Shown: piece by piece, positions 39,875 to 47,977 of the stretch | Numbering within the stretch: the first letter of the stretch is position 1 | How the letters are laid out: each line of letters begins with the position of its first letter | DNA from: a virus | Reading direction: 5' to 3' (one strand) | Virus record (IMG/VR): IMGVR_UViG_3300036850_000029 | Coordinates: 1 to 55,682 of that record | DNA: 55,682 nucleotides | Made by a program: the position numbers and the translations under genes | Notes under the pieces: generated by a model | Told to the model about the DNA's origin: nothing | Databases searched by the model: none | The model's input: the letters and a program-made list of their open reading frames with translations, nothing else

Positions 39875-40662
39875 ACTTCCTCTGCATCATTCCGTTTCAC
39901 AAAGGCGATGCCCAGCTTGCTGAGGAGTTGTTGCGCTGGATAATTGAGCTTGGAGGTTGTCGCAAGCACCGTTGTCTGCTCGTTGCCGATGCCAGTGTGC
40001 ATCTGAACATGACAGATGCGCTTACCACGCTCGCAAGGGAAGCTTTCGGAAAGGCAACCATCGCTTACGTTGACGATATCAAGACTTCATGGCCGAAGGC
40101 GTCTAATCAGATGTTCAAACACGCCGCTATTCACGCTGCCAAATGGGAACATTGCCCGTTCTTCTGGTGCGAACCGGATTGCATCCCGCTCAGATCGTCC
40201 TGGTTGGATGAAATCGCCAATGAATACGCCCGATGCAACAAGCCGTTCATGGGCAAACTCGTTTCCACCGATCAACACGGGATGCCCGCCCTTCACATGA
40301 ACGGAAATGCCGTGTATCCGCATGATGTTGGCCTCCGTTTATCCACTGTTTTGAACGGCGATCAGGCTTGGGACATTGCTTCGGCTGATATCACTGTGAA
40401 AGATGCTTTCAACACGCCGTTGATCCATCATTTCTGGGGAAGGTTCGATTTGCCGCCGCATTTCGAGGACTACCGCACACGCCATAGCGCCGAGAACACG
40501 CTCACGTTGCAGAATATCCCAAAGAAAGCTGTCCTTTTTCACCGTTGCAAAGATGGGTCACTCATAAGAGTGTTGCGCCAACGCTTCAATAACGACGCTT
40601 TCACACCCTTAATCCATAACGCCGCTGGCAAGCAGAAGACAATTGCCGTGAATACAGATTGA
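39871..40662 (+). CDS. Glycosyltransferase-like protein (GT-A type), 263 aa
   Basis: The ATG at 39871 overlaps the previous stop. An in-frame TTG at 39865 is not needed. It begins NFLCIIPFHKGD, a GT-A-like first strand, and has FFWCEPDCIPLRSSWLDEI (about 95-113), where EPD replaces the usual DxD metal site. NPxLIHHFW-like parts follow near 185. It probably moves a sugar onto an acceptor, perhaps a virion protein, DNA or host glycan. Acceptor unknown. Confidence 0.58.
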   Translation: MNFLCIIPFHKGDAQLAEELLRWIIELGGCRKHRCLLVADASVHLNMTDALTTLAREAFGKATIAYVDDIKTSWPKASNQMFKHAAIHAAKWEHCPFFWCEPDCIPLRSSWLDEIANEYARCNKPFMGKLVSTDQHGMPALHMNGNAVYPHDVGLRLSTVLNGDQAWDIASADITVKDAFNTPLIHHFWGRFDLPPHFEDYRTRHSAENTLTLQNIPKKAVLFHRCKDGSLIRVLRQRFNNDAFTPLIHNAAGKQKTIAVNTD

Positions 40663-42917
40663 AATTTAACGACGCTGACAAGGTATCGGAAGTGGTGATG
40701 TACATGAAGCAAGCCGATCTTCCGCGCTCTGCCAATCGTGCGAAGATCAATCAACTGTTCAACGGCGACCCGCCTTACACCGAAGAAGAAGCTCTTGAGA
40801 GCAAGGTGCAGATCAACGTCAACTTTCTTGAAGCCGCCAAGATCGCTCACGACGCTCGTTCAGCCTACGAAAACGCTTTCCTGAAGCCTGGTAACTATTT
40901 CTCAGTCACGTTGGATTCAGGCCCTCAACACAAACGTTCTGCATGGGGGAAGATCATCACCAAAGCCATCAACCGTTGCATGAAGAAGTCGGCGGCTTAT
41001 ATGGACGTGATCCGATCAACCGGCGCGTCGTCTGTTCTTCACGGCATCGGCCCTGTTGTCTGGGATGATCGCAACAAATGGTGCCCGTGCGCCATTGGCG
41101 TCGAGGATGTCCTTGTTCCTTCCGGCACGCGAGTAAGCCTAGATAACATGAGCCATTTCGCTGTGTATCGGCAATACACACAGGCGCGGCTGTTTCGCAT
41201 GACACACGGGGACAAGCGAGATCCAGGTTGGAACATGGAGGTTGTAAATCAGGAATTGAAACGTGTTCGCACTCAAGACATGCAGACAACCAGTTATCGG
41301 GACCTTGAAAGCCCTGAGAAACTTGCCGAGTTATATCGTCAAAACCTTGGCTTTTACGAATCGGATTGCACCCCAACCGTGGATTGCTGGGAGTTCTATT
41401 TTCAGGATGACAAGGACGGTGAATGGCAACGGCGCATCGTGTTGGATTACGAATCCAAACAGGACACAACCAAGTTTCTCTACTCATCCAAGCGCATTTA
41501 CGCCAAGAACCTGTCGAACACACTGCATATCCAGTTTGCTGATGGCGCAAACGTGGCCCCGTTCAAATATCATTCCATCCGATCACTGGGTTACTTGCTC
41601 TACGCCGTATGCCGCATCAATAACCGGCTCAGGGGGCGTTTCCTTGAAGCCGCTTTTGAAGCGATGAAATGGTATTTCAGGGCTGCCAGCGCGGAGGATC
41701 GGGAACGATTGGAGAAGGTTGATTTATTCCATCAAGGCATCATTCCCATGGGCATTGAATGGGTGCCTGCCAATGAACGGTTTCAGGTTCGGGAACAACT
41801 CATTCAGGCTGCCATGTCTCAGAATCGGCAGAGCATGTCTGAGAACTCGTCCAGTTTCACTCAGGACGTGAACGATGGAACCGAAAAAGAACTGACAGCC
41901 ACGGAAACAATGGCCCGTGTGAATCAGGCCGCTGCGCTCGTTTCGTCCATGCTCAATCGCGCTTACAACTACCAGTATTTTCAGTATCGCGAGATTGGAC
42001 GCCGTTTCTGCATCAAAGATTCCGATGACGCATCGGTTAAGAAATTTCAGGAAGAATGCGAGAAAGCCGGTGTTCCCAAAGAGATCCTGAACGTTGAACG
42101 CTGGCACATCGAGCCCGAGCGCGTGCTTGGTGCTGGGAACAAATCACTCGAAATCGCCCAAGCCAACGCGCTAATGGCCGTCCGCAATCTTCACGATCCT
42201 GAACCTCAACGAAAAATCCTGCACATCTACGATATGGCAATGACGGACAACCCGGATCTCGCCGATAGTCTGGTTCCAGTTACACAGAAACAAGTCAGTG
42301 ACACAGTTCACGACGCCGAACTTTCCATTGGCACGTTGTTGCTTGGACTGCCTGTCTCGATCAAGACCGGCATGAATCACATCGAATACGTCGAGACATT
42401 GATTCGTGGCATCGCTGCCATGGTGGCTCGCATTGAGCAGACAGGCGGCATGGCTACGCAACAGGAGATCATCGGGCTTCAAAACGTGGCGCAGCACATC
42501 GGTCAACACGTTGAGATCATTGCTCAGGATAAAAACGAGAAGCAAAGGGTGAAACAATACGGTGATGCGCTTGGCAAGCTGATGAACATGGTCAAGGCGT
42601 ATGCGCAACGGTTGCAGGAACAGCAGCAGCAACAGGCTGGGAACGGTGGTTTGCCACCTGAAGCCTTGGCCAAGATCCAGTCAGCCACGATCCTTGCTCA
42701 GACCAATGCGAAGATCAAAGAAGCGAAGGCCGCGCAACAGATGCAGCATAAAGACGCTTCGTTTGCGGCTGGCGAACAGCGCAAAAACGTTCAGTTACAA
42801 CAGGATTTACAGCGTGACTTGGCACAAACAAACGTGGACATTGCAGCGCAAGACCTGACAACACAGGCTGAAATCGTCAGGCAAGGACGTAAACCACAGA
42901 AGCCACCGACACAATGA
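40659..42917 (+). CDS. Portal protein, 752 aa
   Basis: Start at TTG 40659, coupled to the previous stop. An ATG at 40698 is possible. Typical portal features: FNGDPPYTEEEAL then VQINVNFLEAAKIAHDARSAYENA in the N-terminal third, a central beta region (DVLVPSGTRV), and a long helical C-terminus rich in Gln (about 640-700). It forms the ring through which DNA passes. The length is at the upper end for podovirus portals. It lies between terminase and scaffold as expected. Confidence 0.78.
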   Translation: MKFNDADKVSEVVMYMKQADLPRSANRAKINQLFNGDPPYTEEEALESKVQINVNFLEAAKIAHDARSAYENAFLKPGNYFSVTLDSGPQHKRSAWGKIITKAINRCMKKSAAYMDVIRSTGASSVLHGIGPVVWDDRNKWCPCAIGVEDVLVPSGTRVSLDNMSHFAVYRQYTQARLFRMTHGDKRDPGWNMEVVNQELKRVRTQDMQTTSYRDLESPEKLAELYRQNLGFYESDCTPTVDCWEFYFQDDKDGEWQRRIVLDYESKQDTTKFLYSSKRIYAKNLSNTLHIQFADGANVAPFKYHSIRSLGYLLYAVCRINNRLRGRFLEAAFEAMKWYFRAASAEDRERLEKVDLFHQGIIPMGIEWVPANERFQVREQLIQAAMSQNRQSMSENSSSFTQDVNDGTEKELTATETMARVNQAAALVSSMLNRAYNYQYFQYREIGRRFCIKDSDDASVKKFQEECEKAGVPKEILNVERWHIEPERVLGAGNKSLEIAQANALMAVRNLHDPEPQRKILHIYDMAMTDNPDLADSLVPVTQKQVSDTVHDAELSIGTLLLGLPVSIKTGMNHIEYVETLIRGIAAMVARIEQTGGMATQQEIIGLQNVAQHIGQHVEIIAQDKNEKQRVKQYGDALGKLMNMVKAYAQRLQEQQQQQAGNGGLPPEALAKIQSATILAQTNAKIKEAKAAQQMQHKDASFAAGEQRKNVQLQQDLQRDLAQTNVDIAAQDLTTQAEIVRQGRKPQKPPTQ

Positions 42918-43186
42918 CCCTCTCCCCTAAATCTCGCTTCCTGAAGACGACCGAATCAAAAGCTCACCTTGATCTTGTGACTCAGGATTATTTCCAGACC
43001 GCCTTGACCGTTGCCTTGGCTGAGATGGAGATGAACATGCCGCCTCCCGGCAGCCCCACGAACGGCTGGGATAACGCCAGTCAGATGCAAGGCGCAAAAC
43101 GTTTCATTGAAGTTCTACTCAATTTGGCCGAACCTCCCGCACCGCAGAAGAAACCTGTCAGCGAAACCCTTAAACCCATAAACTGA
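42914..43186 (+). CDS. Small head-region protein, 90 aa
   Basis: ATGA overlap with the portal gene. One helix (HLDLVTQDYFQTALTVALAEMEM) and a second after a Pro/Gly linker (ASQMQGAKRFIEVLLNLA). It is found between portal and scaffold, so a head assembly role is likely. No family name known. Confidence 0.6.
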   Translation: MTLSPKSRFLKTTESKAHLDLVTQDYFQTALTVALAEMEMNMPPPGSPTNGWDNASQMQGAKRFIEVLLNLAEPPAPQKKPVSETLKPIN

Positions 43187-43187
43187 T

Positions 43188-44450
43188 ATGCCAGCCGCAC
43201 CCGCCGCTCCTCCGACTGAATCGGCCCCTGCCGCTCCCGCTCCAGCGGCCAAGCCAGATTCAGGGCCATTTGTCCCTCCACCACGGCCACCGGCTTCCGA
43301 ACGGTTCGCTGATGAATTTGCTGAGTTTGATCGTGTGGCTGCCGGTGATACTGCCAAGCCCGATCCCAAGCCCACGGAAAAGAAGGCTGAGAAACCTGCC
43401 AAGCCAGTTGAGAAACCCGCTGAGAAAGTTGAGAAGGCGGTTGAGAAATCAGAGGAGAAGGTTGCTGAACCGGTCGATCCAAAAGAACCGAATGTTGATC
43501 CGGCTGAAGCTGTAGAGACGCCTGACAAGAAATTCCAAACCGCCAGGGAGGTTCGGGAATGGGGCCAGTCGTTGCACCGTGAGAACGTCGCGTTGAAGAA
43601 GCAGATGGAAGAACTCAAGAACGCCAAGCCCAAGGACGATCCAACCAAAACGTATCAGGAAAAGCTCGCTGAGATGGAAAAGCGCCAGCAGCAGCTTCAG
43701 GAAGAACTGAAGTTCACCAATTACGAGCGCAGCGACGAGTACAAGCAACAATACATGGTGCCACTGCACAAGGCGTATCAGGCTGCATTCAACGATCTGG
43801 CCGAGATCACTGTTGAGGCTGATGACGGCACGACTCGTAAAGCAACCGAAGACGATTTCCGAGTTGTCACCCAACTGCCTCTTGGATTGGCCAAGGCCAA
43901 GGCTCGCGAGTTGTTCGGTGATCTGGCCGAAGATGTCATGGCACATCGTCGCCGTGTCATCGAACTGAACGAGGCACGCAAGGAAGCTCTCGAAACCTAC
44001 AAGACCAAGGGCGTTGAACGAGAACAACAGACCGCTGCACAACGCGAAGCTGCGCGTAAAGCGCGTCAGGAACTATTCGAGGCGTCCATCAAGGAAGCTC
44101 CTGAGAAGTTCCCTGAATACTTCGCGCCAATCGAAGGGGACGATGAAGGCAATGCACTTCTGGAATCTGGAAACAAACTCGCTGACATGGCGTTTAAAGG
44201 CGCTCAGGGCCTATCTGAAGAAGCCCTTGTCAAAGCTCATGCAGAGGTTCGCCTTCGCGCAGGCGCGTTCAGCCGTGAAGTCCTAAAGAACAAACGGCTT
44301 AAGGAACGAGTTGCTGCTCTTGAAGAAGAACTGAAAGCGTTCAAGGCTTCAGAGCCGACTGGAGGCGACACAGGCCGTGACGAGACTGCCCGTGAACTGT
44401 CCGTTGAAGAAGAAATCGACGCCATAGCCGCAGGAAGGAAAGCTGCCTGA
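43188..44450 (+). CDS. Scaffolding protein, 420 aa
   Basis: Highly charged and helical. The N-terminal ~110 residues are Pro/Ala/Lys/Glu-rich with repeats (EKPAKPVEKPAEKVEKAVEK). Residues ~120-180 are a coiled coil (LHRENVALKKQMEELKN). The C-terminal ~90 are a charged helix. These are normal features of internal scaffolds that guide capsid assembly and are later removed. The major capsid candidate is not next to it, but on the opposite strand 7 kb away. Confidence 0.68.
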   Translation: MPAAPAAPPTESAPAAPAPAAKPDSGPFVPPPRPPASERFADEFAEFDRVAAGDTAKPDPKPTEKKAEKPAKPVEKPAEKVEKAVEKSEEKVAEPVDPKEPNVDPAEAVETPDKKFQTAREVREWGQSLHRENVALKKQMEELKNAKPKDDPTKTYQEKLAEMEKRQQQLQEELKFTNYERSDEYKQQYMVPLHKAYQAAFNDLAEITVEADDGTTRKATEDDFRVVTQLPLGLAKAKARELFGDLAEDVMAHRRRVIELNEARKEALETYKTKGVEREQQTAAQREAARKARQELFEASIKEAPEKFPEYFAPIEGDDEGNALLESGNKLADMAFKGAQGLSEEALVKAHAEVRLRAGAFSREVLKNKRLKERVAALEEELKAFKASEPTGGDTGRDETARELSVEEEIDAIAAGRKAA

Positions 44451-44453
44451 TGC

Positions 44454-45272
44454 GTGAACACCACTGCTTTTACAATCGTTCTGAACGGCGCACTGACAAT
44501 CGAACAGTGCATCCGTCATCACGCGCCGTTGTTTGATCGGTATGTCGTGGTTGAAGGGGCGGCTATGCGTTGCAAGTCCCAGCCAAGAGGCGATGGCCGG
44601 TGGCTCACTGGAGGTAAGAAGAATTCAACAGACGGCACAGTTGAAATCCTTCAACGGCTTGAGGACGAGATTCCCAATCTGAAAGTCATCTACGCCAAGA
44701 AAGTGTGGAATGGGAAGTTGGAGATGTTTCAGGAAGCCCTCAATCACACCGATTATGGGCTTGTGTGGCAGATAGACTCCGACGAGTACTGGCGACCATC
44801 GGACGTGTCGAAGATGAACCGATACATGGAATCGGAGACACATTTCACTGACGCTGAGTTTTGGGCTTTTCACTTTTGGTCAAGCCCGTTTCTTCACACT
44901 GAACTTAAACCCACGGCTTGGGGAAACATTGTACCATGGAGGCGATTGTTCCGGTTTTCCAAAGGCGATTCAGCATTGTCACACGAGCCACCATTGATGA
45001 GGAGGAGGAACAAGGATGTTGTTGCTCGCAGAACTCAAACATCAAGCATGGGTGTCTATCTGTTTCATTACGGTTATTGTCTCAGAGAGCAATTCAGGCA
45101 GAGAGAGGTTTTTTACAATTTGAAAGAGGGAGAACTTACTCAAGAGTTGGATGCATTTTTAGGTGGATGCGGATCTCCACCGTGTGGGGCGCTCGTTGAA
45201 TACAAAAGACAGCACCCAATTTCGATTGACTTTCTTCTTGAAAAGCGCAACATGCTTGCGCATAGTCTATGA
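44454..45272 (+). CDS. Glycosyltransferase family 2-like protein, 272 aa
   Basis: GTG start with AGGAAGG upstream. The N-terminal FTIVLNGALTIEQCIRHHAP, TDGTVEIL and VWQIDSDEYW (D-x-D at about 105) match GT-A, family 2-like enzymes. A C-terminal Cys-rich part (GGCGSPPCGALVEYKRQHP) differs. It likely transfers a sugar to a protein or polysaccharide. Its place between scaffold and capsid genes hints at virion glycosylation, which is inference. Confidence 0.68.
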   Translation: MNTTAFTIVLNGALTIEQCIRHHAPLFDRYVVVEGAAMRCKSQPRGDGRWLTGGKKNSTDGTVEILQRLEDEIPNLKVIYAKKVWNGKLEMFQEALNHTDYGLVWQIDSDEYWRPSDVSKMNRYMESETHFTDAEFWAFHFWSSPFLHTELKPTAWGNIVPWRRLFRFSKGDSALSHEPPLMRRRNKDVVARRTQTSSMGVYLFHYGYCLREQFRQREVFYNLKEGELTQELDAFLGGCGSPPCGALVEYKRQHPISIDFLLEKRNMLAHSL

Positions 45273-45442
45273 ATGCAAAGGAAATCATCTCTGAACATTA
45301 CAGGCGTATTGGATCTTCCGGAGGAAAGTCCGGCATTGGGAAGGCGAAAGCGCGACCGTCATGGCAGGCTAAAATGGCTGCCGACGCGAGATGGTCTAAA
45401 TCCAAGAACGCGCGAGGGAGCCATATTAGACTTCAAGAATAG
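45269..45442 (+). CDS. Small basic protein overlapping the HNH frame, 57 aa
   Basis: The ATG overlaps the previous stop (ATGA). The product, with EIISEHYRRIGSSGGKSGIG then a basic Ala/Lys/Arg-rich part, looks more natural than the first ~50 residues of the HNH ORF in the other frame. Its C-terminus may be cut off by insertion of the nuclease gene. It suggests an older gene interrupted here. Confidence 0.48.
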   Translation: MNAKEIISEHYRRIGSSGGKSGIGKAKARPSWQAKMAADARWSKSKNARGSHIRLQE

Positions 45443-45884
45443 AGTATCAATTGATGCCGCTACAGGATGCTGGATCTGGATGGGTCATATAAGGCCAGAT
45501 GGATATGGGCGCTTCATGTTTGCTAATGAGATTTACGCGAACCGTGCCAGTTGGGCTTTGTTTAATGGTAGCATTCCTGATGGCATGATGGTGCTTCACA
45601 AATGCCCCAATGGACATAATCGGAGCTGTGTTAATCCTAATCATCTTTACCTTGGAACACATTTACAGAATATGGCCGACAAGCAATTGAACGGCACGAA
45701 CCGATCATCATACGGAGAAACTCACTATAGAGCGTTGTTAACCGATGAACAGGTTAAAGAAATAAGACGTGTTCATCGGAAAGGAATTCGTGGATTCGGG
45801 ATGAGGGCTTTGTCTAAACGATTTGGAGTCGCAGAATCGACTGTCTTTGCAATTATTCATAGAATAAACTGGAAGCACATTTAA
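45273..45884 (+). CDS. HNH endonuclease with C-terminal HTH (homing type), up to 203 aa
   Basis: The HNH domain covers ~62-137: GCWIWMGHIRPDGYGRF, ASWALFNG, VLHKCPNGHNRSCVNPNHLYLGT and NMADK. A C-terminal TDEQVKEIRRVHR and RALSKRFGVAESTVFAIIHR form a resolvase-like HTH that binds DNA. This is the layout of free-standing phage homing nucleases. The only ATG upstream is 45273, but that N-terminus is probably a shadow of the small gene. The true start is unclear, perhaps a non-standard codon near 45420. Confidence 0.78.
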   Translation: MQRKSSLNITGVLDLPEESPALGRRKRDRHGRLKWLPTRDGLNPRTREGAILDFKNRVSIDAATGCWIWMGHIRPDGYGRFMFANEIYANRASWALFNGSIPDGMMVLHKCPNGHNRSCVNPNHLYLGTHLQNMADKQLNGTNRSSYGETHYRALLTDEQVKEIRRVHRKGIRGFGMRALSKRFGVAESTVFAIIHRINWKHI

Positions 45885-45888
45885 TCCC

Positions 45889-46503
45889 ATGCACAACTCG
45901 CTTGAATTCGGCATAGCCATGAGCGGTTGCGCACCCGCTCTGATCGGTTGCATGTCGCCCATGATTGATCCAGAGAAACATTTCGTCTATGCCGAGATCG
46001 GTATAGCTGAAGCTCGCACCCTGGTTGCCGTTGCTTCGATCATTGAGACGATGACACCAAACTTCACCTGTCACGGTATAGACATTGAATCCGGCTGGTC
46101 GCTGAACATGGATGAAGTCAGGCAACGCACTGAACCGTTCGGGGACAAGATTAAGATTCACCTGAACGGTTCAACCGACTTCCTGAATTCATCACCAGAT
46201 CACTCGATTGACTTCCTGTTGATCGACGGTTGCCATGAGAAAGATTGTGCGGCAAAGGATTTTGAGGATGCCTGCACTCGGATAAAGTCGGGGGGCTACG
46301 TGGCTTTCCATGACACGGCAGATTTCATGCAGGGCGTGCAACCGCAGCCGCACAACAATCAACCGTGCAATGTTCTGGCCGCATTGGAATCGGTTGGATT
46401 GCTTCACGATCACAGACCGGGTTGGAAGCTGCACTGGGAAGTCAAAGGCGTTGAAGGCGGCGAGAACAACGGCATGATGATCTTCAAGAAAAATGGAGAC
46501 TAG
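45889..46503 (+). CDS. Class I SAM-dependent methyltransferase, 204 aa
   Basis: Rossmann features: VYAEIGIAEARTLVA (~33-47), GIDIESGW (~63-70), IDFLLIDGCHEK (~107-118) and GGYVAFHDTADF (~135-146). They fit Methyltransf_24-like enzymes, often found with glycan genes and modifying sugars. Located between two glycosyltransferases, so O-methylation of a sugar is plausible. The acceptor is unknown. Confidence 0.7.
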   Translation: MHNSLEFGIAMSGCAPALIGCMSPMIDPEKHFVYAEIGIAEARTLVAVASIIETMTPNFTCHGIDIESGWSLNMDEVRQRTEPFGDKIKIHLNGSTDFLNSSPDHSIDFLLIDGCHEKDCAAKDFEDACTRIKSGGYVAFHDTADFMQGVQPQPHNNQPCNVLAALESVGLLHDHRPGWKLHWEVKGVEGGENNGMMIFKKNGD

Positions 46504-47977
46504 CACCTGTCTTGTTAGCCTCGGTAGGGCGGGGGACGTATGCGGAAGCTTACGAGCCGTTCCGCTTCTCAATGCCAGGCATGGTGGACGCATCGCCATG
46601 ATGGTTGCGCGTCCGTACGTGGATTTGCTCGACGGCTGCTCCTACGTTGAAGCCGTCCCGTTTGAAGGTCCTTTCACTAAGATTCACGACGCACTTGCCA
46701 TTGCCAGATCGAAGTATCGCCATGTCATAAACGCAGCGGTGTACGGAGAGAATTACGGCACAGACAGAAAGGCAGAATCGTTCTGCATTGAAAGCTGGCG
46801 ATTGATGGGCTTGGAACATGCCTACTTCGATACACCCCTCATCTTCGACCGTCGATCCCCTGAACGTGAAGCCGCATTAATCGCAAACATTCCCACCGAC
46901 AAACCTTGGCTCCTCATCAATTGCAGCGGCCAATCGTCCCCATTCCCTTACACCGGTCAACTCAGGCAACAACTGCGCAAGTGGCGTGACAAATTTGAAA
47001 TCATCGACCTGTCACTGGTGAAGGCTGAACGACTGTATGACCTGCTCGCCTTCTACGATAAGGCTGCCCTGTTAATCACCACGGATACAGCGACACTTCA
47101 CCTTGCTGCCGCCTCCAAAGTCCCTACGCTCGCCTTCATCACAGACAAGCCGTCTATGTGGCACGGCGCAGCCCCAACGTGCAATTGCCCTTTGAAGATC
47201 CGTTACAGCGATTACCCGAATCGCCAGAAAGAAGTTGATGCATTGATCGGCTCCATTCGTCCAATTACTCCCATCATTCCCATCGTTCATTCCGGCCCTC
47301 GTCTTATTCATATCTGGTCTGAGTATCCAGCCACCGGGGATGACGCGAGACGTTATGCCTTCACCAAGACGACGTGGGAAGCCGAGTGGAAAACCGCCAA
47401 CTGGCAGCCTAAACCGCTCACGGATGATCTGTTCAAGCGGTCGTCAAAGAGCGAATTGAACGACGTGCATCCTCTGCCGTTCATTAAGGATATGATGGAT
47501 CTTGGTTGTGAAGGGGCAAACGATGACGACGTGATCGTGTTCACCAATCGTGATACATGCCTCATGAAAGGAATTGGAAAGGCGATCCTTCGCGACATTA
47601 AAAAGTCATCCTGCCTATGGGCGCATCGTTGGGACTTCGGACATCTGGACAAGCCGCTTGAACCGCATCAGCTATTTGACGGCGCTCTGTATGTTGGATG
47701 CGATCTATTCGCGTTCACTGTCGGTTGGTGGAAGAAACACAGAGACGAATATCCAGACATGGTTTCCGCGAGAGAGGCATTCGACTGGATGCTCCGCGAA
47801 TTGATGAAGCTAAGGGGAGGAGTGGAATGGCACACTGGCATTTATCACATTTCCCATGCGAGCTATTGGTATAATCCTCGCGTGAAGAACTCAAACCCAT
47901 CCCAGCTTCACAACAAACGGCTCGCCAGAGAATTCCTCACCAAACACAAGCTGCCGCAGGATGGGTTTAGTCGCTAG
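46493..47977 (+). CDS. Two-domain glycosyltransferase: GT9-like N-terminus fused to a second GT-like part, 494 aa
   Basis: Residues ~1-260 follow heptosyltransferase-type GT-B enzymes: LVSLGRAGDVCGSLRAVPLL, a PWLLINCSGQSS strand and LITTDTATLHLAAASKVPTLAF. Residues ~270-494 have DDDVIVFTNRDTCLMKG and FDWMLRELMKLRG that look like a different GT-A-like unit. The fusion suggests two sequential sugar steps. The final TAG overlaps the stop of the convergent tailspike gene in a shared CTAG. Confidence 0.66.
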   Translation: METSTCLVSLGRAGDVCGSLRAVPLLNARHGGRIAMMVARPYVDLLDGCSYVEAVPFEGPFTKIHDALAIARSKYRHVINAAVYGENYGTDRKAESFCIESWRLMGLEHAYFDTPLIFDRRSPEREAALIANIPTDKPWLLINCSGQSSPFPYTGQLRQQLRKWRDKFEIIDLSLVKAERLYDLLAFYDKAALLITTDTATLHLAAASKVPTLAFITDKPSMWHGAAPTCNCPLKIRYSDYPNRQKEVDALIGSIRPITPIIPIVHSGPRLIHIWSEYPATGDDARRYAFTKTTWEAEWKTANWQPKPLTDDLFKRSSKSELNDVHPLPFIKDMMDLGCEGANDDDVIVFTNRDTCLMKGIGKAILRDIKKSSCLWAHRWDFGHLDKPLEPHQLFDGALYVGCDLFAFTVGWWKKHRDEYPDMVSAREAFDWMLRELMKLRGGVEWHTGIYHISHASYWYNPRVKNSNPSQLHNKRLAREFLTKHKLPQDGFSR

